A stretch of DNA of 64,000 nt from Roseivivax marinus (lineage in GTDB: Bacteria > Pseudomonadota > Alphaproteobacteria > Rhodobacterales > Rhodobacteraceae). The position numbers and the translations under genes are program-made. Within the stretch, counting starts at the first letter, position 1. Each line of letters opens with the position of its first letter. A model generated the notes under the pieces. It made no database searches, was not told where the DNA came from, and saw nothing but the letters and a program-made list of their open reading frames with translations. Positions 7,589-15,666 of the stretch are shown here, piece after piece. Location: contig NZ_FOAI01000016.1 of NCBI RefSeq assembly GCF_900109705.1, forward strand, positions 30,560-94,559, read 5' to 3'.

Positions 7589-8934
7589 TGTTCGAGCCCC
7601 GTCAGCGCAGCGGCGAACTCCTCGGGGTCGAACGGCGCGAGGTCGTCGAGCTGCTCTCCCACCCCGATGGCGTGGATCGGCAGCCCGAACTTGTCGGCGA
7701 GCGCCACCAGCACGCCACCCTTGGCCGTGCCGTCAAGCTTGGTCATCACGAGGCCGGTGACATCCGCAAGCTTCTGGAAGGTTTCGACCTGGCTCAGAGC
7801 GTTCTGGCCCGTGGTCGCGTCGAGGACCAGCAACGTGTTGTGCGGTGCGTCGGGGTCCTTCTTGCGCAGGACGCGGACGATCTTCGCCAGCTCCTCCATC
7901 AGGTCCTGCCGGTTCTGGAGCCGCCCGGCCGTGTCGATCATCAACAGATCCGCACCATCGGCCTGTGCCTTGCCGAAGGCGTCGAAGGCCAGCGAGGCCG
8001 GGTCCGATCCCTCTGGTGCGGTCAGCACCGGTACCCCGGCGCGGTCGCCCCAGACCTGCAACTGCTCGACCGCCGCGGCGCGGAACGTATCGCCCGCGGC
8101 GATCACGACCTTCTTGCCCGACTGCTGGAACTGACTTGCCAGCTTTCCGATGGTCGTCGTCTTGCCGGAGCCGTTCACGCCCACGACCAGCACCACCTGC
8201 GGCTTTGTCTTGTAGAGCGGCAGCGGCTTGGCCACGGGCTCCATGATGCGCGCGATCTCCTCGGACAGGAGTTCCTTGATCTCCTGCGTCGAAACCCTGC
8301 GGCCGTAGCGGCCCTCGGCCATGTTGCCCGCGACACGCAGCGCGGTGTCCACGCCCATGTCGGCCGAGATCAGCAGCTCTTCGAGGCTCTCGACCATCTC
8401 GTCGTCAAGGACCCGGCGCACCACCGGCGCTTCGGACGGGCCGCGCCCGAAAAGGCGCCCGAACAAGCCGGTATTGCGGTTCTCTTCCGGCGCGTCCGAG
8501 GGCACCTCGGCGGGCGGCTGGGGGGCGTCTGGCACCTCGGCCGGGGGAATTTCCATGGGCGTCAACGGCACCGTCTCGGAGGGGCGCTGCGGCGCGGGAT
8601 CCTCGGGGACCGGATCGACCGGAGCCGGTCCCTCGGGGCCGGGCTCGGGCGGCAAGTCGGGCGCAGGATCGCCCGGCACCGGAGCCTCTTCCGGCGCGCC
8701 GGGCGGTGTCTCGATCGGAGCATCGGGAGCCGTCGGCGTCGGCTCGACCGGCGGCGTCGCGTCCGGGCTGCCCGGCGCGGGATCGACCGGCGGATCGTCG
8801 GGTTGCGGCGCGGGCGGAGTGTCCGGCGCGTCCGGCTCGGCGCTGCCGCCCTCTTCGACGATCGCGTCCAGCCCCTCCTCGAGCTTCGAGGACGAGCGGA
8901 AGAGACGGGTCTTGAGCTTGCCGAAAAAGGACAT
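7585..8934 (-). CDS. ftsY: Signal recognition particle receptor FtsY
   Basis: 449 residues. The C-terminal NG GTPase domain (about 175-449) holds the P-loop GVNGSGKTT (252-260), the DTAGR motif (334-338) and TKLDGTAKGG (398-407). FtsY docks ribosome-SRP complexes at the inner membrane and hands nascent membrane proteins to SecYEG. The N-terminus begins with a short basic amphipathic stretch (MSFFGKLKTRLFRSSS), suited to membrane contact. Residues about 30-150 form an acidic, extremely proline-rich linker in place of the acidic A domain of Escherichia coli. The gene leads a two-gene unit with the overlapping acetyltransferase gene. Confidence 0.95.
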   Translation of the reverse strand: MSFFGKLKTRLFRSSSKLEEGLDAIVEEGGSAEPDAPDTPPAPQPDDPPVDPAPGSPDATPPVEPTPTAPDAPIETPPGAPEEAPVPGDPAPDLPPEPGPEGPAPVDPVPEDPAPQRPSETVPLTPMEIPPAEVPDAPQPPAEVPSDAPEENRNTGLFGRLFGRGPSEAPVVRRVLDDEMVESLEELLISADMGVDTALRVAGNMAEGRYGRRVSTQEIKELLSEEIARIMEPVAKPLPLYKTKPQVVLVVGVNGSGKTTTIGKLASQFQQSGKKVVIAAGDTFRAAAVEQLQVWGDRAGVPVLTAPEGSDPASLAFDAFGKAQADGADLLMIDTAGRLQNRQDLMEELAKIVRVLRKKDPDAPHNTLLVLDATTGQNALSQVETFQKLADVTGLVMTKLDGTAKGGVLVALADKFGLPIHAIGVGEQLDDLAPFDPEEFAAALTGLEQ

Positions 8935-9002
8935 GGGGGCGGGCCTCCGTGAATTCAGCCACCGCCCTCACCTAATCGGGAAGCGCGTCGGGGAAAAGGC
9001 CC

Positions 9003-9033
9003 GTTGACGGACCGGGCGGGCCGGCCTCTATGC
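9003..9033 (+). promoter_or_regulatory. Candidate promoter giving a nearly leaderless transglycosylase mRNA
   Basis: TTGACG at 9003-9008 resembles a -35 box. A -10 candidate is TCTATG at 17 bp or TATGCT at 9028-9033 (19 bp). Transcription would then begin only a few bases before, or at, the ATG at 9041, and no ribosome binding site is visible there. Confidence 0.4.
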
Positions 9034-9040
9034 TCCGGCC

Positions 9041-9946
9041 ATGATCCGCGCCCTGCTCCTTGCCGCCGTGCTGGCCCTCGTGACCGCCCTGCCCGGCCCC
9101 GCGACCGCGGCGCCGCCCGAGCCCGGCACGCAATGTTCCACCGGCAAATGGAACCACGTGCAGTGCATCCGGCCGTCCTACTTCGTCCACGACACCTGCC
9201 AGGCGCTGGAATTCTTCGCGCGCGAGAACGACCTCGACCCCGGATTCTTCACGCGGCTGATCTGGCAGGAAAGCCGCTTCGACCCCAATGCCGTGTCCCC
9301 CGCGGACGCACGCGGCATCGCGCAGTTCATCGACTCCACGGCGCTACTGCGCGGCCTTCAGGACAGCCACAATCCTGCCGAGGCGCTGGAGCATTCGGCT
9401 CACTACCTGGGCGAGATGACCCGGCGCTACGGCAACCAGGGCCTTGCTGCGGTGGGTTACAACGGCGGCGAACGCCGCGCCGAGGGACTGATTGCGGGCA
9501 CCGCCGGGCTGGCGCAGGAAACGGTGGATTACGTGCAGATCATCACCGGTCTCTGGGCCGAGGACTGGCGCGACGAGCCGCCCGAGGATCACGATTTCCG
9601 CCTGCAGGGCGACGTGCCGTTCCAGGAGGCCTGCCGCGACCTCGCCCGGAACCGGACGCTGACCGCCTATCCGCCGCTGACGCCGCCCTACAAACCTTAC
9701 GGCGTCCAGGTGGCATTCGGAACGTCGGAATCGCGCGCCCGTTCGCAGGCCCAGACCCGCACCGCCTCGTGCCGGTCGCAGACCGAGGGCGTGCAACTCG
9801 ACATCATCCGGGTGCGCAACCGCGTGTCAGGGCGCAAGCCCTATTACATGGCCCGCTACGGCCGCGACAGCGCACAGGCCGCGCATCGGCTTTGCTCGGC
9901 GCTGCGCAGCGCAGGATGCATCTGCGCGGTCTACAAGAACGACTGA
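9041..9946 (+). CDS. Exported lytic transglycosylase
   Basis: 301 residues beginning with a signal peptide (1-23, ending ATAA). The SLT-type lysozyme-like domain covers about 55-180: the catalytic glutamate is E77 in IWQESRF, followed by ADARGIAQFI and AVGYNGGERR. Such enzymes cleave the murein glycan strand in the periplasm with formation of 1,6-anhydro ends. The last 60 residues (VSGRKPYYMARYGRDSAQAAHRL onward, cysteine-containing) resemble a SPOR-like peptidoglycan-binding unit, but this is only suggestive. There is no clear ribosome binding site; a promoter just upstream suggests a leaderless message. Not obviously in an operon with its neighbours. Confidence 0.88.
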   Translation: MIRALLLAAVLALVTALPGPATAAPPEPGTQCSTGKWNHVQCIRPSYFVHDTCQALEFFARENDLDPGFFTRLIWQESRFDPNAVSPADARGIAQFIDSTALLRGLQDSHNPAEALEHSAHYLGEMTRRYGNQGLAAVGYNGGERRAEGLIAGTAGLAQETVDYVQIITGLWAEDWRDEPPEDHDFRLQGDVPFQEACRDLARNRTLTAYPPLTPPYKPYGVQVAFGTSESRARSQAQTRTASCRSQTEGVQLDIIRVRNRVSGRKPYYMARYGRDSAQAAHRLCSALRSAGCICAVYKND

Positions 9947-10082
9947 CCCGCCCCTCGCGCCCGCATAACGCGATCGTGCGAGACCGGGAGGCCCACAAGC
10001 GTTCCCGTATCCGCGGTTGCGATTGTAGGCTGTGCCCGACGCGCGGGGTGCGCCCGGCGCCCAGCCAGAGGAGTGACCTCTC

Positions 10083-10577
10083 ATGCAGACGCCTTTCTAC
10101 ACCCGTCGTTCCTTTCTCGTCAGCGCGGGTCTGGCGAGCGTAGCCGTCCTTGCGGGTGGTTCGTTCTCGTCACGGGCCTTTGCCCAAAGTGGCCTCGCGC
10201 CGACGCAGAGCATGCGCGGGGGCAGCAACAACTATCGCCCCAACGCGCCGATGGTCGAGAAGCTCGGAAACGGATTCTGGGTCCACGGCACCGTACGCCG
10301 CGCCGGCGACGGTGCGCCGCTGAAAAACGTCCGCATCCAGATCTGGGCCGCCACCACGCTCGGCGGCGAACGTGCTCCGCAAAACCACGGCAGCGTTCTG
10401 ACCGGCCCCGACGGGGCCTTCCGGCTGGAGACGGCGCAGATCGTGCCGAATTTCGGCCAGCCGCACGCGCACCTCGCTTACGACGACGCGGATTTTCAGA
10501 CCGTTTTCCTGCGGCCCGTGATGCCCAGCCCCGAGGACACCTCGGTCCGGGCGGACTTCGTGCTGGCCCCGGCCTGA
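10083..10577 (+). CDS. Tat-exported intradiol dioxygenase-like protein
   Basis: 164 residues. The N-terminus carries a twin-arginine signal (TRRSFLVSAG, hydrophobic to about residue 34, ending SRAFAQ), so a folded, probably cofactor-containing protein is exported. The rest resembles the beta-barrel of intradiol ring-cleavage dioxygenases: GTVRRAGDGAPLKNVRIQIW, then TGPDGAFRLET and PNFGQPHAHL. The HxH pair of iron ligands is kept (HAH), but the tyrosine that normally precedes it (PGPYP) appears as PNF, so catalysis is doubtful. The gene sits 12 bp before a ferric-reductase-like haem membrane protein and is probably co-transcribed. A good GAGG site precedes the ATG. Confidence 0.7.
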   Translation: MQTPFYTRRSFLVSAGLASVAVLAGGSFSSRAFAQSGLAPTQSMRGGSNNYRPNAPMVEKLGNGFWVHGTVRRAGDGAPLKNVRIQIWAATTLGGERAPQNHGSVLTGPDGAFRLETAQIVPNFGQPHAHLAYDDADFQTVFLRPVMPSPEDTSVRADFVLAPA

Positions 10578-10589
10578 TCCGCGCCCGCG

Positions 10590-11216
10590 ATGATCGAACG
10601 ACGCCCCCGCCTGCGGGTCGCCGCCGCATGGAGTGCCTTGATCCTCGCCATGATGGTCCCGGTGGCTCTGGCTGCATTCAGTCCCTGGCTGGCCTATCGC
10701 GGACCAGCTTACATCATCGGCGGCTTCGCAGGTATCGTCGGTCTGGCGCTGTTGCTGGCGCAACCCCTTCTGGCGGCGGGGCTCCTGCCTGGAGCGCGGC
10801 CGGCGGTCGAGAGGCGATGGCATCGGTGGCTCGGCTGGGCGATCCTCACCGCAATCGCGATCCACGTGGGCGGGCTCTGGATCACCAGTCCGCCTGACAC
10901 GGTCGATGCGCTGCTGTTCGTGGCGCCGACGACGTTCTCGATCTACGGGGTGACCGCGATGTGGGCCGGGATCGTGACCGCGGTCCTCGTCGCCGCGCGG
11001 CGGCGCATGGGCCTGCGCTACGGCACTTGGCGGCTGGTACACAACGCGGTGGCACTGGTGGTGGTCATCGGCACCGTCGTCCACGCGGTTCAAATCCAGG
11101 GCGCGATGGAGCCTGTGTCGAAGTGGGCGCTCTGCGCGGCGGTTCTCGCCGCCGCGCTGATCACCGTGCTCGGGCTGCGGGTGGTGGCGCCGCTCGTGCG
11201 GCGCGCCCGCGGTTAG
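10590..11216 (+). CDS. Ferric reductase-like transmembrane haem protein
   Basis: 208 residues with about six hydrophobic helices. Two histidine pairs have the spacing of bis-haem ferric reductase/MsrQ domains: H78 and H92 in one helix region (RWHRWLGW and AIHVGG) and H151 and H165 in another (LVHNAV and VVHAVQ), each 14 residues apart. Such domains carry electrons across the inner membrane. There is no FAD/NAD domain, so an external donor is needed. The directly preceding Tat-exported dioxygenase-like protein is a possible periplasmic partner. The family call is good; the role is inference. Confidence 0.8.
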   Translation: MIERRPRLRVAAAWSALILAMMVPVALAAFSPWLAYRGPAYIIGGFAGIVGLALLLAQPLLAAGLLPGARPAVERRWHRWLGWAILTAIAIHVGGLWITSPPDTVDALLFVAPTTFSIYGVTAMWAGIVTAVLVAARRRMGLRYGTWRLVHNAVALVVVIGTVVHAVQIQGAMEPVSKWALCAAVLAAALITVLGLRVVAPLVRRARG

Positions 11217-11220
11217 GCGC

Positions 11221-12489
11221 TCAGGCCACGGCCTTCTCGAGATCCTGCATGGCAGTGAGGAAGGTCCGCACCTCGTCGAGCGTGTTGTAGTGGCAGAGCG
11301 ACACGCGCACCGCCGCGTCCAGACCAAGCGGCGTCAGGACGTTCCCCGAGTAGTGATCCGCCTTGCGTGTGTGCACCCGGATGCCCGCCGCATCCAGCGC
11401 CGAGACGAGGTCGACCGCGGGACGCTCGGCATGGGCAAAGGTCACCAGCCCCTCGCGCGCGGGGTTGTCCTCTCCGCCGATGACGGTCACGCCCTCGATC
11501 TGCGCGAGGCCCGGCAGGTTGCCGATACCGTGCAGCATCGCGTCGGTGAGCGACGCCTCGTGGGCATGGATCGCTTCCGCGGCGGCCTCGATCCGGTCGC
11601 GGCGATCCTCGGCGTGCGACACTTGCGCGCCCAGCCACTCGAAATAGGCCACCACGTCCGACATCGTGGCATACGCACCGGTGTCTCGGGTGCCGAGTTC
11701 CCAGTTGCCTTCCGGGCCACCGGCCAATGCGTCATGTTCGAGTGCGGTGAGACGGTCCGAGGCCCAGGCTATGCCATAACCGTGGCGCGAGAACACCTTG
11801 TAGGGCGAGATCGCGTAGCCGTCGACGTTCAGCCCCGCGATGTCGATATGTCCGTGGCAGGCGTGCTGGATGCCATCCACGATAATGAGAGCCTCCGGCG
11901 CGACGGCACGGATCGCTTTCACGATCCCACCCACGTCCATCGCCATGCCGGTCACGGGCGACGTGTGCAGGATCGTCGCGACCCGAACGTCGGGCGTGAC
12001 GTGCTCGGCGTAGGCCTCTGGCGTGACGAGGCCAAGCGCGTCATCGTGCGGGATGAGTACATGCTCGCGGCCCGACACTCCGGCCCAGCGCGCGGCGGCC
12101 GACCGCGAGGCGGGATGCTCCACCGTCGAGCCGAGAACGATTCCACCCTCGGGCGCGCCGAGGCAGGCGTCTCGCAGCATCCGGAACAGCAGTTCGGTGC
12201 CGCTCTCGCCCACGAAGATCTTGCCGTCCGGCGCGTTCAGCAGCACCCGCATGTCACCCTTCGCGCGGTCGATCACGCTCACCAGCGCGTGGCTCGCGGC
12301 ATTGGCACGGCCCTGGTTGTCGGGAATCGCGGCGAAGGTGGCGGTGGTCTCGACAACCGATTTCAGCGTCAATGCGCCACCGGCGTTCTCGAAGAAAACG
12401 CGCGGCCCGGCGAAGGGGCACGTCTCCACGTGGGTGAAGCGGTCGCGGATGGCGGCCATGAGGGCGGGGTCGGTATCGAGCGGGCTCAA
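11221..12489 (-). CDS. Class V aminotransferase-fold PLP enzyme (cysteine desulfurase-like)
   Basis: 422 residues. Class V signatures: EHPASRSAAARWAG (substrate/PLP region), HTSPVTGMAMDVG, IIVDGIQHACHGHIDI (Asp and His that stack on PLP), and the Schiff-base lysine in AISPYKVFSRHG. The C-terminal RVHTRKADHYSGNVL and RVSLCHYNTLDEV complete the family pattern. Members include cysteine desulfurases, isopenicillin epimerases and other lyases, so the reaction is unassigned. Initiation is best at TTG 12489, with AGGAG 8 nt upstream; that TTG overlaps the yacG stop (TTGA), indicating coupling. It is the last gene of the infA-maf-RNase-yacG series. Confidence 0.85.
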   Translation of the reverse strand: MSPLDTDPALMAAIRDRFTHVETCPFAGPRVFFENAGGALTLKSVVETTATFAAIPDNQGRANAASHALVSVIDRAKGDMRVLLNAPDGKIFVGESGTELLFRMLRDACLGAPEGGIVLGSTVEHPASRSAAARWAGVSGREHVLIPHDDALGLVTPEAYAEHVTPDVRVATILHTSPVTGMAMDVGGIVKAIRAVAPEALIIVDGIQHACHGHIDIAGLNVDGYAISPYKVFSRHGYGIAWASDRLTALEHDALAGGPEGNWELGTRDTGAYATMSDVVAYFEWLGAQVSHAEDRRDRIEAAAEAIHAHEASLTDAMLHGIGNLPGLAQIEGVTVIGGEDNPAREGLVTFAHAERPAVDLVSALDAAGIRVHTRKADHYSGNVLTPLGLDAAVRVSLCHYNTLDEVRTFLTAMQDLEKAVA

Positions 12490-12677
12490 TGCGGTTTCTC
12501 CTGTCGCTCGGCCGCGCGCGCGGCCTGGTCCATGGCTTCTTCCACGTCCTCGGGATCCGTCGAGGGCACGGCGTAGCCTCCGTTCATCCACCGCGCGAGA
12601 TCCACGTCCGCGCACCGCTTCGAACAGAACGGTCGAAACGCCGGATCGGTCAGGTTCTGGCAGATCGGACAGCTCAT
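12486..12677 (-). CDS. yacG: DNA gyrase inhibitor / zinc-binding protein YacG
   Basis: 63 residues with the four zinc-binding cysteines CPIC (3 and 6) and FCSKRC (18 and 22), followed by DLARWMNGGYAVPS. YacG binds GyrB and inhibits gyrase in Escherichia coli. The start at 12677 overlaps the stop of the RNase E/G gene by 4 bp and the stop overlaps the next start, so it is tightly coupled on both sides. Length and spacing are normal for the family. Confidence 0.92.
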   Translation of the reverse strand: MSCPICQNLTDPAFRPFCSKRCADVDLARWMNGGYAVPSTDPEDVEEAMDQAARAAERQEKPH

Positions 12678-13702
12678 CGGCGGGCCTCTCTCAGGATGTC
12701 GGCGAGAGCCGGACGGTCGCGCTTGCGCTGAAGCTCGATGTTGCCCATTGGCGTCCACCCGGCAAAGACGGTCTCCACCGTGTCGGTCTTGAGCGCGGCG
12801 CGCAAGACGGCCTCGATCTGCTTGCGCTCCTTCTTCGGGATCGGGGCGGGGTCGACCGTGACCAGCCCGCCAAGACCGCGCAGGCGCAGTTGTCGTGGCA
12901 ATTCGCGAAGCGCCGCGATGGTCGCCTTGAGCCCCGCGGCCGGTGAGGTCTCGCCACCGGTGTTCACGTCCACCGCCACCAGCGCGCGGGTCAGTTCGAC
13001 CGCCATGGAGCCCGAAGACAACGGCACATGCGCGGCCTTGAGGTCTTCGATCGCGTCCCAGACCCCAAGACGTTCGAACGCATCCGGACCCTGATCCACA
13101 CTCGCCGGCATGGTCCACTCGCGCCACGCGCGGGCATGGGCGCCGTCGCCCTCGACCAGCACTTCCGGCCCACCGGGGACGTCTGCCGTCACCGCTTGCG
13201 CCAGGGCGACCATCTCTCGGATGTCCTCGGCCACGGCATCCTCGTCGGCGCCGGCACAGGACGAGCGCAGGATCAGGCCGAAATCGCCTTCCATCACGTC
13301 ATGCGCTATCTCCAGCAGCGCTTCACGCATGTCGTCGTCACGGATCTGGCGCGAGACATTGATGCCGGGCGCACCCGGCGTGACGATGGCGAAGCGGGAT
13401 TTGAAGAGCACGCGATCTGTGACCGGCAATGCCTTGCCCGACTCCGCGTAGCCCGTGACCTGCAGCAAACGCGCTTCGCCCGGCGAGATGCCCTTGATCT
13501 GCCGCAGGTAGGCCGGCCCGTCTGGCGTGTCGAAGAAGATGCCGCCCTGCCCCTTCATCGGACGCCCCGCGACGCCGCGATAGATGGTCCCCGGCAGGGC
13601 TGTGTCGCCGTCGAGGAACAGGTCCTCGAGCCGGCCGTCCACGATCAGTGCCGCCGCCTCGCGGTCCGCGACTCGGTCGAGCGCGATGCTGGCGCCCTTC
13701 AT
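12674..13702 (-). CDS. Ribonuclease E/G family protein (short form)
   Basis: 342 residues, shorter than RNase G (about 490). The S1-like N-terminal region with [10 protein letters not shown] and the RQIKGI stretch is present, then the 5-prime sensor/RNase H-like part, and the metal-binding DNase I-like subdomain with [10 protein letters not shown] and [12 protein letters not shown]. The protein ends shortly after that, so the zinc-link (CPxCxG) and the small domain used for tetramer formation in RNase E/G are absent. Known members cut single-stranded RNA in rRNA and mRNA processing. The start at 13702 overlaps the maf stop by 4 bp; an upstream extension to 13798 lies inside maf and is rejected. 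Confidence 0.87.
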   Translation of the reverse strand: MKGASIALDRVADREAAALIVDGRLEDLFLDGDTALPGTIYRGVAGRPMKGQGGIFFDTPDGPAYLRQIKGISPGEARLLQVTGYAESGKALPVTDRVLFKSRFAIVTPGAPGINVSRQIRDDDMREALLEIAHDVMEGDFGLILRSSCAGADEDAVAEDIREMVALAQAVTADVPGGPEVLVEGDGAHARAWREWTMPASVDQGPDAFERLGVWDAIEDLKAAHVPLSSGSMAVELTRALVAVDVNTGGETSPAAGLKATIAALRELPRQLRLRGLGGLVTVDPAPIPKKERKQIEAVLRAALKTDTVETVFAGWTPMGNIELQRKRDRPALADILREARR

Positions 13703-14277
13703 GTCTGCCTCCAGACCGGCAGCCCCGCGGCCGCCAGAAGATGCGCGGTCTCGGCCAGCGGAAGGCCCACGACCGCGGTGAACGATCCCGAGATCCACGG
13801 CACCAGCGCCCCGGCGGGCCCCTGTATGCCGTAGCCCCCGGCCTTGCCATGCCAGTCGCCGGTGGCGAGGTAGCCGCGCATTTCCTCGGTCGAAAGCCGC
13901 TTCATGCGGACCTTCGTGACGACGTCACGCTCCCACATCCGGTCGCCGCGGCGCACCGCCACGGCGGTGACAACCTGATGACGCCGCCCGGACAAAGCGC
14001 GCAGAAACTCCGCGGCCTCCTCCTCGTCCGCAGGCTTGCCAAGAATGCGACGGCCGAGCGCGACGGTCGTGTCGGCGGACAGCACCACCTCGTCATCACC
14101 CTCCGTGTGGACGGCCTGTGCCTTTTCGCGTGCCATTCGGACGCAGTAGGGCCGCGGCAGCTCACCTTTGGCGGGAGACTCGTCGATATCGGGGGGCCGG
14201 ATGTCGTGCGCATCCAGCCCGAGCTGAGCAATCAGCTCGCGCCGGCGCGGCGACCCGGATCCGAGGATAAGCTTCAT
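13699..14277 (-). CDS. maf: Maf family nucleotide pyrophosphatase
   Basis: 192 residues with the Maf signature [19 protein letters not shown] at the N-terminus, the conserved [10 protein letters not shown] with the catalytic aspartate, and [13 protein letters not shown] near residues 145-158. Maf proteins hydrolyse non-canonical or canonical nucleoside triphosphates (dTTP, UTP, or m5UTP and related forms depending on subfamily). The gene lies between infA and RNase E/G with a 4-bp overlap to the latter. Confidence 0.92.
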   Translation of the reverse strand: MKLILGSGSPRRRELIAQLGLDAHDIRPPDIDESPAKGELPRPYCVRMAREKAQAVHTEGDDEVVLSADTTVALGRRILGKPADEEEAAEFLRALSGRRHQVVTAVAVRRGDRMWERDVVTKVRMKRLSTEEMRGYLATGDWHGKAGGYGIQGPAGALVPWISGSFTAVVGLPLAETAHLLAAAGLPVWRQT

Positions 14278-14299
14278 ACGTGGCCCCCGAACATGCGAA

Positions 14300-14317
14300 C
14301 GGGGCCCGAAGGCCCCG
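14300..14317 (-). other. Stem-loop between infA and maf
   Basis: CGGGGCC (14300-14306) pairs with GGCCCCG (14311-14317) around a CGAA tetraloop. There is no T-run after it, so it is more likely an RNA-stability or attenuation element in the infA-maf message than a full terminator. Confidence 0.4.
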
Positions 14318-14338
14318 GCGCGCCCGCGGTGGTGCGGG

Positions 14339-14557
14339 TCACTTGAAGCGGTAGTTGATGCGGCCCTTGGTCAGGTCGTAGGGCGTCATCTCGACCTGCA
14401 CCTTGTCGCCCGCGAGGACACGGATGCGATTCTTCCGCATCTTGCCTGCCGTGTGCGCGATGATCTCATGGCCGTTTTCAAGCTCGACCCGGAACGTCGC
14501 GTTGGGCAGGAGTTCCTTCACGACACCGGGAAATTCGAGCGTATCTTCCTTGGCCAT
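14339..14557 (-). CDS. infA: Translation initiation factor IF-1
   Basis: 72 residues, the standard length. The S1/OB-fold sequence is nearly canonical: [13 protein letters not shown], then [23 protein letters not shown] and [25 protein letters not shown]-1 binds the 30S A site and helps IF-2 and IF-3 during initiation. The start at 14557 has the site AGGAG 6 nt upstream, and a good promoter lies about 60 bp further up. It leads the operon infA-maf-RNase E/G-yacG-aminotransferase. The frame continues upstream to 14650, but those residues do not fit the family. Confidence 0.97.
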   Translation of the reverse strand: MAKEDTLEFPGVVKELLPNATFRVELENGHEIIAHTAGKMRKNRIRVLAGDKVQVEMTPYDLTKGRINYRFK

Positions 14558-14615
14558 GGTCTCTCCTGGATTGCGTAAAGAGGGCGCATGCGCTGCACGT
14601 CCCTCCAGATGGGCC

Positions 14616-14644
14616 TTAATTGTCCCAAACGCGGCGATTTTCAA
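14616..14644 (-). promoter_or_regulatory. infA operon promoter
   Basis: On the reverse strand TTGAAA (14644-14639) and AATTAA (14621-14616) are separated by exactly 17 bp, a close match to a housekeeping sigma-factor promoter, in an otherwise GC-rich intergenic region. Confidence 0.6.
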
Positions 14645-14657
14645 GCCCAAACCGCGT

Positions 14658-15542
14658 TCAGGCCAGAGGAACCACCTGCGGCGCGCCCGCGCGGGGGCCC
14701 TGTTCGTCCCAATGAAGGCGGTTCAACACCACCCCGTCGGCGCGCACGTGGGCGACTTTGGCGGTATCGACCTCTGCATAGGTCCAGCCGGGGGCGTCGA
14801 TCTCGCCCTCCGCGAGCACGCCGGTGGGCGGAAAACCCGTGTCGGGCGGACCAAAGACGCCCCCCGCGCCACAATTCGTGTCCACGGCGTAGGACCACGG
14901 CGCATCCCCGGTTGTGGAGGACATCACCGAGATGCACTGCGATTCGAGCGCGCGCGCCATCGCGCCGATCCGCACGCGCCAGTAGCCTGCGAGCTTCTCG
15001 GTGCAGGACGGCACCAGCAGAAGATCGGCCGAGGCCAGCGCCCGCCCGAGCAGCGGAAACTCCGAATCATAGCAGATCAGGATGGCGATTCGGCCCAGCG
15101 CAGTGTCGAAGAGCCGCAGCGGCCCACCCGGAACGACGCCCCATTCCTCGCGCTCGAAGCGGGTCATGATCTGCTTGTCCTGAACACCGACGGTGCCCGA
15201 GGGCGTCATCAACCGCGCGCGGTTCACGGGGCGGGGGCCGAGGGCCGGGTCGAAGACAGGGGCCGAGGCCGCGACGATATGGACGCCGTGGTCCTGCGCG
15301 AGGCGCAGGTGGAGGGCATCGGCGTCGGGGATCCGTTCGGACACGGCGCCGAGTGACGCCTCGAGGTCGCCCGCGACATCGAGCCCGGCGAGCGTCGCCA
15401 GCTCCATCGCGCCGTATTCGGGAAAGACCAGCAGGTCCGCACCCTGTCCGGCCGCCTCGGACACCCAGTCGGTGATCTTGGTCTCGTAGTCCGACCAGGT
15501 GTCGAAAACGTCCATCGGATATGCGGCCGTGGCGATCTTCAT
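14658..15542 (-). CDS. Carbon-nitrogen hydrolase (nitrilase superfamily)
   Basis: 294 residues. The Glu-Lys-Cys triad of the nitrilase fold is visible: E42 in LVFPEYG, K123 in [11 protein letters not shown], and C157 in [10 protein letters not shown]. Members hydrolyse amides, carbamoyl compounds or nitriles; the specific substrate is not evident. The start at 15542 ([10 protein letters not shown]) has a GGAGGA sequence upstream on the reverse strand; an upstream in-frame ATG at 15587 lies in the AT-rich repeat region and is rejected. It is read towards infA but separated from it by a clear promoter. Confidence 0.87.
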   Translation of the reverse strand: MKIATAAYPMDVFDTWSDYETKITDWVSEAAGQGADLLVFPEYGAMELATLAGLDVAGDLEASLGAVSERIPDADALHLRLAQDHGVHIVAASAPVFDPALGPRPVNRARLMTPSGTVGVQDKQIMTRFEREEWGVVPGGPLRLFDTALGRIAILICYDSEFPLLGRALASADLLLVPSCTEKLAGYWRVRIGAMARALESQCISVMSSTTGDAPWSYAVDTNCGAGGVFGPPDTGFPPTGVLAEGEIDAPGWTYAEVDTAKVAHVRADGVVLNRLHWDEQGPRAGAPQVVPLA

Positions 15543-15583
15543 GCGCGTCCTCCGTCTGCCTGCCGCCCCGCTGGTCGGGGCGT

Positions 15584-15658
15584 CCAAAACCTTAGTTAAG
15601 ATTTTGGTGCCCCGTCGCGCGACCCCCGGCGCGCAAAATCTTAATTAAGATTTTGCGC
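15584..15658. repeat. Pair of AT-rich palindromes, locus 1
   Basis: Two inverted repeats of the same type lie 49 bp apart centre to centre. Copy A is 15584-15607, imperfect, core CTTAGTTAAG. Copy B is 15631-15658, a perfect 28-bp palindrome, core CTTAATTAAG with flanking AAAAT/ATTTT and GCGC ends. They sit between two leftward genes (acetyltransferase and hydrolase). The same design recurs at 37842-37908. Function unknown: the downstream arms end in T-runs on either strand, so bidirectional termination is possible. Confidence 0.75.
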
Positions 15659-15666
15659 CGCCCAAC

